Below are positions 49,867 to 63,440 of a stretch of 64,000 bases of DNA, in pieces (within the stretch, counting starts at the first letter, position 1; every line of letters starts with the position of its first letter). The stretch is from Epiperipatus broadwayi (lineage: Eukaryota > Onychophora > Udeonychophora > Euonychophora > Peripatidae): positions 560,001 through 624,000 of the forward strand of contig JAQFVV010012496.1 in the NCBI GenBank assembly GCA_028023455.1, given 5' to 3'. The translations under genes were made by a program, and so were the position numbers. The notes beneath the pieces are model-generated. The model was not told the origin of the DNA and searched no databases. It worked only from the letters and a program-made list of their open reading frames with translations.

Positions 49867-50421
49867 TTTGCCTTTTATTGTATCTTTATTTATATGAATT
49901 TAATATTGAGGTTATTTAATATATTTATAAAAATATTACATGTAGGAAACATAAATGTTAATAACTCCATGCGTTTGTATGTTTAATTATTAAAAAGTGA
50001 GTTATATTAATCTTTAATTGAGTTTTGAAGTTTATATCTGTGCTAGAGATAATCTCTAGTTTAGTAAATGATTAACAATAGTAATTACTATATTTATCTA
50101 AAGTGGATGGTGTCAAAGATATGGGTTGAGTTAATTTGACACTTGTAATTCAAAATATAATTATTTTCACTTTTATCAAGAAAAAACATTTAGTTTCTAA
50201 TAGATAGACTATTAGAAACAACATAGACTATTTAGAAACAACATATTCAGCCATAATTCCAAATTTTATATATGATTGTTTTGGAAAATGTTTATACTGT
50301 GTTACACAAACTGCTTATACCCGACATTTTGGGAAAGTTTTAATATATTAAATTTATTATTGTCAAATAAAAAAGTTCATTTACTAATATTATTCATATA
50401 TTAAATTTAAGCGTAAACAGA

Positions 50422-50670
50422 TAATATAATAACGTGAAAGCTAAACACCTTCAAACAGATACACTTTAAAAATGCTTAAGTGACAGCCAATCAGATGGAA
50501 TAATGGCATCACATGGGACCCCAAGTTCTAAAACATCAGAACTACTAATAGTTCTGGCTTGTGTTTTAGAACTTGGGGTCATGTGTGTTATTCCATCTGA
50601 TTGGCTGTCACTTAAGCATTTTTAAAGCGTATCTGTTTGAAGGTGTTTAGCTTTCACGTTATTATAATAT
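50422..50670. repeat. Near-perfect palindrome, ~120-bp arms
   Basis: Left arm 50422-50544 and right arm 50551-50670 (aacgtgaaagctaaacacct, gacagccaatcagatggaat, accccaagttctaaaaca) with a loop of a few bases. No second copy noticed in the window. Confidence 0.85.
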
Positions 50671-50984
50671 TATTCATATAATTCTTAAACAATTATTAAC
50701 CTGATATTTAAATTAATTTTTGGTTTGTTGAAAATCTGTTGATATAATACCTGGAATTTGTAGAGATCATTTAAGAAATGATCCATTATCTTCTATGTGA
50801 AATATATCACATATTAAATTAAAATTTATTCAGAAATAATTAATTAAAAATATTTTAGTAGGTATTGACATTAAATTTAACTCAACTTAGAGTGTATTAG
50901 CATGGTTGCAAGGGTAAACTCTTCTTAATCTTTTTTTAACATAAAGGTACTGTAATATCAAATTTTATTTCATCCTCACCTTGT

Positions 50985-51592
50985 AATTAATAATACGCTG
51001 ATGCATTACGGTGAAACTTTTTATGTAATAATTTGTAGGCTTTTGTATATATATTCTGATTTACAGACTTAGCACTTTCAGAGCCCTTGTTGCTCCATAT
51101 TCATTGTCTTTTCAGATTATTAGTTATATGCAAATGTATGCAAATTGCCTCCTATATCATCCATTTTTTAGAAATGGCGAAATACGTATATACAAGAGCA
51201 ATAACTAAAAAAGAAGGCACTCTGTATTTGCTGACCATCAGCAGGAGCTCAACCACAGATCTGAGCCCTCCAAGGCCGATATTTTATGTACAGAAAGAAA
51301 TGATATTAAGAGGAAGGTTAAGGAAGCTTGTTTCATCACCAGCGATGCCAAATCAATAAACAGAAGAGACACTTGTTTCACCATTTCTAACAAATGGATG
51401 ATATAGGAGGCAATTTGCATACATTTGCATATAACTAATAATCTGAAAAGACTATGAATATGGAGCAACAAGGGCTCTGAAAGCGCTAAGTCTGTAAATC
51501 AGAATATATATTCAAAAGCCTACAAATTATTACATAAACAGTTTCACCGCAACGCATCAGCGTATTATTTATAAAATTACTAAATAAGTTTT
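50985..51592. mobile_element. Fold-back built from a Penelope-like 3' end
   Basis: The right arm (about 51395-51592) is a PLE 3' UTR that follows endonuclease-coding sequence; the left arm (about 50985-51170) is the same UTR inverted. Landmarks are acgctgatgcattacggtga / caccgcaacgcatcagcgt and gcaaattgcctcctatatca. It directly shows a PLE copy carrying an inverted 5' duplicate of its own 3' UTR. Confidence 0.8.
51200..51400 (+). pseudogene. Penelope-like GIY-YIG C-terminal piece
   Basis: Pieced over one frameshift: LLTISRSSTTDL, then KADILCTERNDIKRKVKEAC, FITSD, SINRRDTCFTIS and NKWMI with stop. It aligns residue by residue with the minus-strand copy at 39127-39300. The catalytic N-terminal GIY-YIG part is absent. 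Confidence 0.72.
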
Positions 51593-51599
51593 ACAAGAA

Positions 51600-52075
51600 A
51601 ACAGCTTACACTTACTCAATAACAATACCAATCAACAATCTCAATCCATGGTCATGGCAACCTTCTTTATACAATAAAGATGAATACCTACTTTTATACA
51701 TGGTCTAATCTAATCACTAAAGATTGCAACTTGACTAAAAAGAGTAAGATTATTAATTCAAAGAAGTCTAAATAAACTTCATTAAATAGGAAAATATAAC
51801 CTGTTCTGAAAGGAGACTAATAAATAGTCAATTATAACTGTCGAACTACACTGAAACTATGTATTATTTTTATTAATAATGCTCAAGGGTAAATAAGTTT
51901 ATAAATGTAAATACATGAAACATCAACACCTAAATTACCCCAAACAATGATATTTTGTTGCCAAGGCATTCTCCTTTAAACAATAAAAGTGGGTGCCCAC
52001 TTTTATCTATGGCATCTGTTTATATAGATACTAAAGTTTTCAACTTGACTAATATGTTTTTAGTTATTTTTTAAT
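51600..52075 (+). repeat. Family D copies 4 and 5, direct tandem
   Basis: Two diverged partial copies (about 51618-51850 and 51930-52070) with ttg.tcatggcaacct / gttgccaaggcattctcc, caataaa.gtgg and aagattgcaacttgact. Confidence 0.6.
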
Positions 52076-53500
52076 AAAAATTATAATAGCCTTTGTTTTT
52101 AAATTCAGGTTACTATACAAGTCAATGAAGAGACTAATTATTTAATGCAAAGTGTTTATTGTTGATCTTATTTAATAGCATTTGTTGTCATAAAAGTGAC
52201 CTTAAGTCTTCAACAAAAGATGATAAGTCCACCATATCTAAAAGACAGATATGAAAACCATGAGAAATTGAAATATATAACCCATAAGTAATATTCACAT
52301 AATCCATTTATTTTGTTCAATAACATGCTTAAATGGATAGTCAAAGAAAAATTCGAAATAACATGCATGCATTGGTGAGTAATTGAAATATTCAATTGTT
52401 TCTCTAGTTTTATCATATATAATTTTATCTAATGTTTTTCAAAATCGAAATATTTAAACTGTTTAATTATATGAAAGATGTTAGAAAGCTTCTGGTTGTG
52501 ATGAAAAAAACCTGAAAAGTTCTGTCTAGTAATGGTTTATCAAATATTCGCTTGTAATCTGAAAATTCTATTGCTACATTTGAATGTGCTCATTACGTCA
52601 TAGAAAGGTTCTAATAAATAATGATAATCACATCAATGCATCCAAATACATCTTGGCATATAAAAAGTGTATATTTTTTAAATCTATTTAATTATCAGAT
52701 ATGAGTATGTTTCTCTGGAAATAAGAACTAACCAGAAAATAAGCTCTAGCATGATTTTAGGATATTTGCAATATAAGGCCTACCTCAAAAATAAGTCCTA
52801 GTTAAAAAGAGAAAGAAAATACTGTACAAACATTATTACTCTGTCTTGCATTCAATAAAAGCACAGAAGCACTGCTCTGGCAATGTAATGAAGCTCTGAT
52901 ATTGTCTGATCATAAGCTTGCCAAGTAACCAATCAGAATACAGATACAATGCATGCGTGAACTGGTGATAGGAATATATTTACTATATTGTCAAATGCAT
53001 TAAATGTTTTTTTTCTTTTAAAACAAAAATTAACCAGAAGGGCTTATGCTTTGGAATTACAAACATTATTATTATATACATCATGTTATAACAGATATGC
53101 TTACAATTACACCCTGGTGTGAACTGAACAAATGATTTCAGAATTTTATTTTCTGCTATTTTTTGCCACATATTTTGGAATTCTTCAATCATCATTTTGA
53201 ATAAATGTAAATTCTTATACATAAATAAATATAGACCTGTGCATGAAAAAAATAAGTTGTTTCCTGAAAATAAGCCTATAATGTGTTTCAAAGCAAACAT
53301 TAATATAAGATGGTGTCTTCAAGGAAGGATGGTATATGAGAGTAAATCGGTGAATATATTCAAATACAAAATGTTCAAATCGTTATCCTAAATGTTATGT
53401 TTTTTCAGCAACTCCCCCTGTAAATAAATTCAAACTTCATATTTATTCATGTTGCTAAAAAAAAAACATTTGGAAGAGAAAACTAAAATAAAGAGCATGC
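52076..53500. other. No recognisable gene
   Basis: Short ORFs on both strands without known motifs; no recognised repeat family. Confidence 0.5.
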
Positions 53501-53504
53501 TAAT

Positions 53505-53775
53505 AGGTCTAACAAGCTTTATCGATAAATGCCTCAAAAGAAAGCATTTAAAATTATCTATAATTTATCCCAGCTACAAACTGGTTTCTAGCTATTAGAT
53601 TTCCTCAGTGATGTGCTAGGATATTTCAGAGACTATATCCTAGTACCTCACTGAGGAAAGCCAATAGCTAGAAACCTGCCTGGGATTTGGGGATAATTTC
53701 TAGATAGAGATTTTAAATGCTTTCTCTTGTGGCATTTATTGATAAATCTTGTTAGAGCTATTAGCATGCTCTTTA
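53505..53775. mobile_element. Family E copy, short fold-back
   Basis: Arms of about 130 bp around 53640 (agcatgctaatag.tctaacaag / cttgttagagctattagcat). Both arms keep CTGAGGA and GAAA, but the cleavage region has lost its U (CTGCC), so the ribozymes are probably dead. It lacks the inner segment of the 47662 copy. Confidence 0.75.
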
Positions 53776-54435
53776 TTTTAGTTTATAATTATAAGCTTAT
53801 CAAATTAAGTCACAAGATGTATGATTGTATTTATTTACTATTTGGGAGAGTGGTTTGAATATTTTATATATACATACAAAGCATTCAATGGAGATCCTTG
53901 GAAGATTTTGAAATCACTCTAATTTTAAATGTCTTTTAATATATATTGAAAAAATGACTGTAGCATGTAGTAGAGATTTGTATAATATTATCAGTCATCA
54001 AAACTGATTTTGTGTCAAAAAATGTGGAAAGTAGTTCCGTTAAATTTTTTTACAATACAATATTGCCTTATCTATTTACCAGCATTATAAGAATCTTTCC
54101 CTTTTTTCATTTCATTTATGTTCTCTTTTATTTTATGGTATATTTTTATTATTAATAATATTATCATCAATCAATAGCTTTATAGTTTGGGAGTTCATAA
54201 GAAATATGGGTGCCAGAAGTGTGAGAACTGAAACTGATATGAGGACTTTATGCTCCAGAATCTGATATCTTGCCACTGCATCAAATCATACAGAGCATTT
54301 TATCTATGTTCTATTCTATTTTACAATATATGCTTTGGAGCATTAATTTTATGGGTTCCCTCAGAACAATGGTTTGACCGACAGATAGTTTTTAAGATAT
54401 ATATCTTGAGTGTTAGTAATACATTTTGTACTCAT

Positions 54436-55068
54436 CAGAATAAAGGTCTTTTGAAGTTCAATCCACCTTCTCCAATTTCTAACCTATCTTATCCACATCA
54501 CTCCAGAACATGTTCTTATTTTGTTTATTCATTTCACATATATTCTCTTTCTAGATTTTTACAATCTCTTGGAATCCAGTTTAAGATTTTAACTGCCCAT
54601 CTATTAACATCTCTTCTACCAATATACTTCAGTACCTTAATTCTTTTAATGATATCAGTAACACCTGTTTGTTTTTTTACGCATGTATTTTATTTTCAAT
54701 TTCTTTTTGTTACTCCTAACGTATATCTCTCTATATTTTATTGAGCAGTCTGAAGACTTGGTATTGCTCTTTAATTAAATGTCCAAGTCTCAGATCCATA
54801 GGTAAGAATGGATAAAACACAGTTATTAAATATCTGCCTTCTCAAACACATAGACATATTTCCTTTTAATATTAAGTTATTTCTACCAAAAGCACTCCAA
54901 TCAAGTTTAATACTATGATTAATTTCATCCATTACATTTCCATTTGTAATAATAATCTGACCAAGATATTTGTAGTTGGTAACTTTTTCTAACTCATCCT
55001 TATCAATTTTTATTTTTGGTTTTTGAGAAAAGGCATTGAACATTGCATCCTTTTTTTTACTTGCTTCA
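54436..55068 (-). pseudogene. RTE-like retrotransposon, fragment 5 (RT C-terminus)
   Basis: The minus-strand frame at 54771-55043 gives NYKYLGQIIITNGNVMDEIN, IKLDWSAFGRNN, CLRRQIFNNCVLSIL and TYGSETW, the signature of RTE RTs after the catalytic domain. The C-terminal GHIARR region and 3' UTR follow in decayed form down to 54436. It extends further 5' than the other fragments. Confidence 0.88.
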
Positions 55069-55079
55069 GATTACTCTTG

Positions 55080-55240
55080 CTTTCTCTTCCAGTTTGGGGA
55101 TAGAGATAATTCTAGATAGAGATTTTAAATGCTTTCTCTTCCAGTTTGGGGATAGGGATAATTTTAGATAGAGATTAATGCTTTCTCTTCCAGCATTTAT
55201 TGGAAAACTTGTCTAGAGCTATTAGCATTACTTTTGTAGT
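55080..55240 (+). repeat. Family E end fragment with internal duplication
   Basis: tttctcttccagtttgggga and tagatagagattttaaatg occur twice in tandem, then the family E end (agagctattagcatt). Confidence 0.6.
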
Positions 55241-55811
55241 ACAAGCTTAATAAAAGTCATGTGACACTATTTTATTTATATGTATGGTTGTAGATTATCA
55301 TAGATTTAGAAGAGTTTAATGTATTCCCAAATTGGATTAAACTGATGGGGAATAGGCTAATCTACTTTTTGAATCTGATTATGCTGCTGGAATGTATAAA
55401 AACATTCTGACCTTAAAAGAAATAAAATGATTTGTGCTATCCAATGTTAATTTTACAATCAAGCCAGAGGAATAAATGTAATATATGCTAAAAAAATCTG
55501 GCTATATTATCATAATTATTTCCTTGAGATCATACTTTGAGTCATCAAACTTTATAAACCAGTGCTGTTTGATTGAATTCTAGCAGTAAAACAGTTACTA
55601 ACTAACATTGTGTTGGGTTGTAAAATTTTGTCATTACACTTAAGCAGAAACATGTCAGTATATCTTGTCATTAGTTTCCATCAGGTAGATAATGAGATAT
55701 CAACATTTTGGGTGTTATGACTCTAACATTTTTACCCTTTCACAATATACTGATATAATAATATACGGCATGATCATCAAATGGATAACATTACCATCAG
55801 TGTTGTTCATT

Positions 55812-56217
55812 ATCATTATCATCATTGTCAACCATTATCAATCCATGGATGAAGGTCTTTCCAAATTCAATCCATCTCTGATCTCTAGCCTTGCTTCTCC
55901 ACATCATGCCTGTACACATTTTTATTTTGTACATCCATTCATATGCGGTCTCTTTCTGGGACTTTTACGGCATCTTGGAATCAAGTTTAAAATTTAAATT
56001 ATCCATCTATTATCATCTCTTCTAGAAATATGTCCAGACCAACTCCACTTCAGTCTCTTAATTATTTCAGTGATATCAGTAACACTTTACTCATATATTG
56101 TGTTTTCAATTTTTTCTTGTTACTCCTAACTTGCATCTCTCCATACTTCTTTGAGTGGTCTGAAGACTCTGTATTGTTCTTCTATTAAGTGTCCAAGTTT
56201 CATATCCATAATATAAT
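55812..56217 (-). pseudogene. RTE-like retrotransposon 3' end, fragment 6
   Basis: Minus strand: TGA-rich 3' end (attgataatggttgacaatg) followed upstream by the decayed C-terminal region (antisense tatgtccagaccaactccac) up to ttgg.cacttaatagaag. The plus-strand ORF at 55692-55997 reads its antisense. Confidence 0.75.
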
Positions 56218-59200
56218 GGTCAGAATCATGTGATCAGCCAACAAGATTCAGAGACCTACCAAAAGTACTTCAAACCCAGCATGTTCGGGATATGGTAGTC
56301 GCGAAACAGTACTAAGCTTTAACCTATTTGCCAGTGCTCCAAAATCTCCACTATCCAACCAATGCTCCTGATGCTACTAATGGTCATTGTTTTTCCTCAG
56401 TCCCAGTGGTCAGGGTAAAACAAGGACTCTATCAATTCAAACTTAGCCTGTCATGCACTAAAATTATTAACTTAATCTAAGATACTCACCAAATATTTTG
56501 ATATAACTCAGAATATTATTTCAAATATTTCATAGGTTTTAAATATATACATATATGACTTAATTAAGTGTGGATATAGTTGGGTGGATATGATGAACCA
56601 GGGAATGACATGACAACTGTATAGATATATATGACTTATTAACACAATTCATTAGAAGATAAAAATAATAATAACAATGTTTGGATCTTATTATGATCCA
56701 TATATGGACATACATATAAACCAAAAAATAATAATTACAATATTTAATTATCAGTTATTGATAATGGTACAGTATTTAGATATCACTAGGATAGATGTAT
56801 GATTTTTACAAAGAATTACCTGTCAATAATGACAACCAAGGTTATGAACTAAAAATAACAATTACAATAATAAACATCAATGTTAGATGTGTGTGAGCAT
56901 TACAATGAAGTCATACTATCAATAATGACAATAGAAGTTATGGACAAGAAATAACAATTTCAATAGTATTTAAACATTAGTGTTAGATGTGTGTGTGTGT
57001 GTGCATTACAATGAAATCATACTGGAATTCATGACAACCACAATTATGAATATAAAAAAAACAATAATTATAAATTAACCAGAAATAATAATTACAACAC
57101 ATAGTAAATATCAGTATTATATGTGTGTAAGCATAAAACAAATTTTTATGTTGATAATGATAATATTTGATCAAGAAAAATGCCACTATAAAATTAATAT
57201 GCCAATTGTCAAGAGTAAACACAATACTTGGTTAAATTAAGCCAGAGGCCAGAAATATATATATATAACAAATTTATGTGTGTGTTCACATACACAGGGA
57301 AAGTTAAGTATATTTTTTTATTATTATATTTACTTTTGGTATTCCCAGCAGGAGTTATGGACCAAAGCATAATTCTAGCTCCCTTTATTATCAATAGTTA
57401 TATGGTAAATATGGTTTATCTATCCCACAAAGCATTACCAACAGGCATGATCAAGAAATCTAATTACAGTGTACAGTGGCGTCCGGGTTCAAATCCTGTG
57501 CCGGCATTGGCAAACATGGGTCAATCTCCTTTGTCGAGCAATAAAATATATATAGAAGTTCCTATGAAAACACATTTGCAATCAGCATGGCATGTGTAGG
57601 AAATAATAGAGCGTGGATTTGAAACCCTATCGTCATAGAGTACCCATTTATCGGCTCAAAAACACGGCTATCTCCAGACAGGTAAAGTATCCGTTGAACA
57701 GCTCGCATAGCATTATTCAACGTATATTCAGTATTAAAAGCCATATAGGCACAGATCATTCTATTAAGCAACACTGATATATTTGCCCATAAAAAGCATT
57801 AACTTATATCTGTATAGATATTTTCTTAAGCCTATGTTTCATAAATAATAATGGGAAATTTTAAGATAACCATATTTTATAGGCCATAAAACACCCAAGT
57901 GCTTAAATACAAAACCAAACCACAAAATGCTAAAGAAGCAAAAACACTACTGCTGCGATATTACTTTTTCCCCAAATGCATGCATCACGAAATACATATA
58001 TAGTGAGATGAGCATATACCCTTTGTAATAAGCAATATTGCCCATTTTATATTTAAGAAAAGAAGCATGATTATTATTTTTATTTTTTAACACATAAACA
58101 AATGCATATATATATAATTTCATTTTAATTGTCATAAAGAATTTTAATCAAATCTAAGTTAAATAGATAATAATTTTAACAATCATTTGTATTCCCAATC
58201 TCTATTAACAAGGTATATACAAGTAGATGGCGAATTTTAATCCAGATATCTAATTTTCTCTCTCTCTTTTTTTTTAACAAATTAAAATGACATTTTTAAC
58301 TAATAAGAACTATGCAAATGATTTTAAGAAATTCAAATTTGACTGTTACTTTACAATTAAAAAAAAAATAGTTACCCTTCTCCCACTTAAGATTGGAGAT
58401 AAAACAAACAAATTTATACATAAATTGGTTTAATAGTAAAAAATATCATTTATCCCCATACTCAGCTTTGTTGGCATAAATAAATTAATCAATAAAATAT
58501 ATATTTTTATAATCAAAAAAAACATACTGACATACTTCAATATAAATAATAAAAGTGGTATTCATAAACTTCATAGTAATCTTTTATTCCATTTTAGAAT
58601 TAGACATTACACTCTTTTTTTTCTCTCTACCATTAATAAATAGAAGTCTAGTTAAAACATAAATTGACTAAAAAAAAACAATAATAAAAAAATTTAAACA
58701 CTCATATATATATATATCACTGTCCTTTTGAAACATCTTTTTTTAAGATAGAATATTTTACCAATCATTTATAAATCTGAGGAAATTCAATAGTCTAGAG
58801 TCTTTATAGAAGGCATTTCTAATATATAAATATTTTTTAAAGTTTGAAAGTTTATACTTGCAATGATGTCACTAGCAATGATCTTCTTACTGGTTTGTCT
58901 TCTTATTTCAGGACCCTTTTGGCTTTACTGGACATAATACAGGCTGGATTCAAAGTTGGTTCTCCATTTTCTCAGTGGCAGCAGCATAGAATCAATTAGA
59001 TTTCTTTTCTCCTACAGATGCATTTTCTGGAGATTTCCCCAGAAGGGAAAGGTAAATTTTATTTACTCACAGATCATGGTGATTATCTGTCATCAGCTTA
59101 CATTCAATGTCTATTAGACAGTCTTTCACTTTAATTCTTAAAACTTTTTTTTCTTTTGATTATTTTTTACTTTTGACTGCCAACAACTTTACTTTCTTTG

Positions 59201-59839
59201 ATTTTTACTGCCAACAACTTTCTGCTTTTAAAACTCTTTTTTACTAGAAAAATAACCCAGTATTTATAATAAACTTTAAACAAAACTTTTCTCAGCACAG
59301 CCAAACATCAGTACAGTCTTTGTTTAATCTTATATTTTTCTCAACACCTATATTCTAACTGCCTTTGTTAGAAATGAAAATAGACTGCTTGCCTGATCTC
59401 TTAATTTAAAACTAGTTAGCAAAATCCTATTAAGATTAAATTAAGGTACGAACATTTTGATTACATTTTTAACTGCCATTTAAAGATGAGACATAATTAA
59501 CATTTCCATGCAACCATATGAATGTTTCAAGAAAATAGAATCATAAAATGTTATTTGCAAAGAAAGATTGAGTCAGCTTATATTTTCCATTTTTCTTTGT
59601 CTTCATTTTAAGACAAAATAAATATATATTTTCTTTTCCAAATATATAACTAAAAAATGTATTCCACTAAAACAAAATACACATATATGAGCCCTCTTAT
59701 TCATCAACACACACACATGTATCTGTATATTACCTTTTTAACAACAAAAAATGAAAATTAGATATTAGATCTATAAATATATACTATTTTTAAATGACTA
59801 ACATGAAGCTCTGTGTGTGCATACACACTGATTGCTTCA
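56218..59839. other. Mostly unrecognised; one tRNA-like B box
   Basis: No gene recognised. At 57480-57515, gtccgggttcaaatcctgtgccggca is a good tRNA T-arm/B-box with paired acceptor-like ends but no A box, so it is a likely tRNA or SINE remnant. The sequence alternates AT-rich blocks, with a short GT run at about 56980-57003. Confidence 0.4.
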
Positions 59840-60185
59840 ATAAGTAAGAATTGGTAAAACACATTTATTAAAATCCTTCTTTTTCAAACACATAGGCATA
59901 TTCCCTTTTAGCATTGTTATTTCTACAAAAAACATTCCAACCAAGTTTAATTCTAGGATTAATTTTATCCATTATGTTTCCTTTTGTAATAATAATCTGA
60001 CCAAGATATTTGTAGTTGTTAACTTCTAACTCATCATAATCAATATTTATTTTCATCTTATGAGAAAATTCATTAAACATTAATTTTTTTAACATTTACC
60101 TTTAGTCCTACTTTTTTACTTTCATTTGATAACTCTTGGAACATTTCCTGAAGCTTTAATACATTCTTTTTCTGAACAACTCATC
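59840..60185 (-). pseudogene. RTE-like retrotransposon, fragment 7
   Basis: The minus-strand ORF (59868-60095) gives NYKYLGQIIITKGNIMDKIN, RIKLGWNVF, the same segment as fragment 5. Truncated on both sides; no 3' UTR. Confidence 0.82.
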
Positions 60186-60330
60186 TAGTACATAATAATA
60201 TAACTAACATATGGTGTATAAATCATTTAGGAATTGGTGACCAAAAATAAGAACAGTTTTTAAGTAAATAATAGCATGTGTATGTAACAGAATTCATTAG
60301 TAAAATGGAGAATGGGACTACAATTAGAGG

Positions 60331-60790
<460 letters not shown>

Positions 60791-60910
60791 TTAAATGGAA
60801 TAGGGTGAAAATATTAGGTTAGGATAAGTTTAAGATAGAATAGTATAATAGAATATATTCAAAAATTTTGTGAAACAGGATTTTATATAAGGAAGTGTAA
60901 TATTTGAAAT

Positions 60911-63425
60911 ATAGGCATATTTATATACCGGGATTTATAATTGTAAATATAGTGGATTTGAACACAGACTTTCAAGCCTTCTTCAGCTATCCAGTCTATC
61001 TCAAACCACTATTACATATAATCACACACATGTGAAAAAGATAAATAATCACCAAAATATATATTCCACACTGATCCAGCACTCATCAGTTGGTCCAGGT
61101 TATCATCTCCCACATATATATATATATATATATATATGTAATGATATATAAATATGCCGTTACATTAATTTAAAATAAAAACTAAGTTCGCAAATAAAAA
61201 TACATTTATTAAAAATCTAAAAGCTAAAATTAAAGAGTTGTTAAATGTATATATATTCGCACAGATGCAAAACTTTAAAAATATTTTTTTTTTAATAAAT
61301 GAAAAAAGTGTTTTTACGTATATTTTTGTAAAAAGATTTATATATTTTTGTAAATGGAAATGATTGTTTTATAAATTAATTGAAAAGCAAGCTAGCCCTT
61401 GGGCTCTTGTATAATTAAAAATTCTGATGAAAGATAGATAAGAAAATAAAGAATTAGCTTGTCCAATATAGAAGCAGCAAATAAAGGCCTGGACCATAAC
61501 GAAAAAATGGAATAGTGATGTTTTCGTTCGTGGAATCCATAGGAAAATTATAAAAGGAAAACGATTCAAATTAAGACAGTTTCCTGACAGTTCCAACTTG
61601 AGTTTGTAAGAAGACAATAAGACACACTTGTCATTCTCTCTCACTTATTTTAAAAAATGAAATGAGTGAAATACCAGGAATGAACCAGCTGAGACCTCCT
61701 TCAGGAAAAACAGACCAGACTTTTCTACTGTAAGATATAAAAGGAAAATTTTTTACTAAAAGTAATTAAGAACTTTAAAAGATTTGATCAGCTAATCTAA
61801 ATTTTAAAAAGGAACTTTTATCTGACTTATGTTTCAAATTAATTATAAATGTTTAATTTTTACATATTTGTTTGCTAAAAAAAAAATCATTTCCATTTTA
61901 TTATTTTTTATTTGTATTAATATTTCTTGTTTAAAATTTAAATGCATTAAATTTAAGTTGGGCATAGATGCTTGCATAGATTCATTCACGTTTAATTATG
62001 TTTTTGTTTTCATATATGATTAAAATATATAGACATTTGGTAAATAATGATATCTTATGTTGAATATCTAAAATGTATTTATTTGGATGTCTTGTTAGTT
62101 ATTGGTGTCAATGTGGCATCTTATGATGAATGCCATTGGGTTTCTAGTGAATTCCCTCTGCAATTACATCAATGACTTTATATTTTGATCATGTATGTCT
62201 ATGTTGAGATGTTTTTTGAGTGTGTAATCTGTGTAGTCGATCTATGCTCAACATTAAACAACAAACTTTTATAAATCCATCTGTGTGAACTTATATAAAT
62301 GTTAAATTTAAGTCAGGAGTGAATGGCTATATAGATTTGTAAAGTTATATATAGTTTAAGGGAGGGTAATCTTAGGTTATTTGTTTCATAGCTAAATTGG
62401 GTCAATGTATTGGATGTATTGATGTAATTAGTAAATGTAGCATGAGATCCACTATGGGCAGGATTGCAATATATGCCACACACCCCCTGCTGTTTGCCTA
62501 ATGGAATTGGATAGTAAAATGGAAGATGCGGTTCATTCCTATGGAGTTTTTTGTTTATTGTTTTTCTTGCCAGCAGATGTAGCATTCCTGTTTGGTTGAG
62601 AGACAATGTCTTCTCTAACTCTACTTACTGTTCAGATGTACATTCCTGAAAGTATAGTAGTTTGTGCTGTTGTATTCATGCTGCATTGAATACATCAATG
62701 TATCAGATGGATTGATGCCAATTTGACTGTGAACTTTTGGCCTAAGGTTAAATAAGGGATAGAATAATTTCTTTTCAAATGCAGATCTATGTAGTCTATT
62801 CATACTCGACGATCTTAATAAAAATATTAAATTCATTCATATTCAACAATCTTAAAATAATAATTTAAATTAAAATTTAACATAAAAATCTAAATAATAA
62901 ATGTTATTCCTCAAATTTAAAATGATTATATATGTGCATAAATAAATATTGTTTGTGTGTTAATTACTGGCAGTGGCTTTTATTTTTTTTATATTTAAAA
63001 TATAAATTAAAGATATAGATTATTATCTCTGCGTCTCCACTGAGCTAGTGACAGTGGGCTAACAGTCTAAATTAAAGGAAAGTGGGATCTTAACAGCACA
63101 TATCTGCCTACTTTATAAATTTTTCTAGGTTCAAATGCCTAGATGACGCCCTTGTAGTGCAGATTATGGTAAGATTCGATAGTCTCTTTTGGATCGTTAT
63201 AATATATAATCAGTGCTTGGATATATTAAATAGCAAATCTTCAAACTTTAATGGACATCCTTTAATCTATTCCACCCTTCAACTCTTCAGACATCCATAT
63301 CATTGAAAATCTGATGATGCCAATATTATTGTCATGCCCATGTTAACCTTAAGCCATTCTGACCACTCATGTATAGGAATATATCCATTTAAATACACAG
63401 AAATGGGAAAGATGCAGGCTAAATC
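60911..63425 (-). mobile_element. Family C copy 7 with nested family B, exact 15-bp target duplication
   Basis: Family C sequence at 60911-61136 continues at 63202-63425 after the nested element. The whole is flanked by TGTAATATTTGAAAT at 60896-60910 and 63426-63440. Same length class of duplication as copy 6. The ribozyme (minus strand, about 61057-61110) has CTGATGA and stem II, but GAAA reads GGAAT, so it is likely inactive. Confidence 0.85.
61137..63201 (+). mobile_element. Family B copy 3: solo-LTR-like element, ~2.1 kb
   Basis: Starts TGTAATGATATA with the small 5' palindrome ending GCCGTTACA and ends GGATCGTTATA. TATAAAAG lies at 61549-61556. The 3' block (actggcagtggct; gagctagtgacagtgggctaa; agatgacgcccttgtagtg) matches copies 1 and 2. 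Inserted in the ATATATA of family C, whose undisturbed form (40366-40380) fixes both ends. The ORFs at 61369-61644, 61829-62023, 62313-62606 and 62621-62836 lie inside it and are not conserved between copies. Confidence 0.75.
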
Positions 63426-63440
63426 TGTAATATTTGAAAT

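Larger units (their letters stand above)
49070..50165 (+). mobile_element. Family J second array, interrupted by an RTE fragment
   Basis: Unit one (49070-49258 plus 49601-49790) is split by the RTE piece; unit two (about 49795-50165) is continuous. Units share tgcatctt.g.gtcatttg, aataactccatg.gtttgtatg, tagagataatctctagttta and gttaatttgacacttgtaa with 25745-26880. Confidence 0.75.

Noticed and set aside
50998-51020. Hammerhead core in the PLE 3' UTR (CTGATGC...GTGAAAC)
   Set aside because: Core position A9 is C in both arms and there is no credible stem II or cleavage triplet.
58914-59060. Possible short exons: tttcag before gaccctttt and a tttcttttctcctacag / aaaggtaaat pair
   Set aside because: Splice-like sites alone in AT-rich DNA are common. 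The enclosed frames are short and I recognise no protein.
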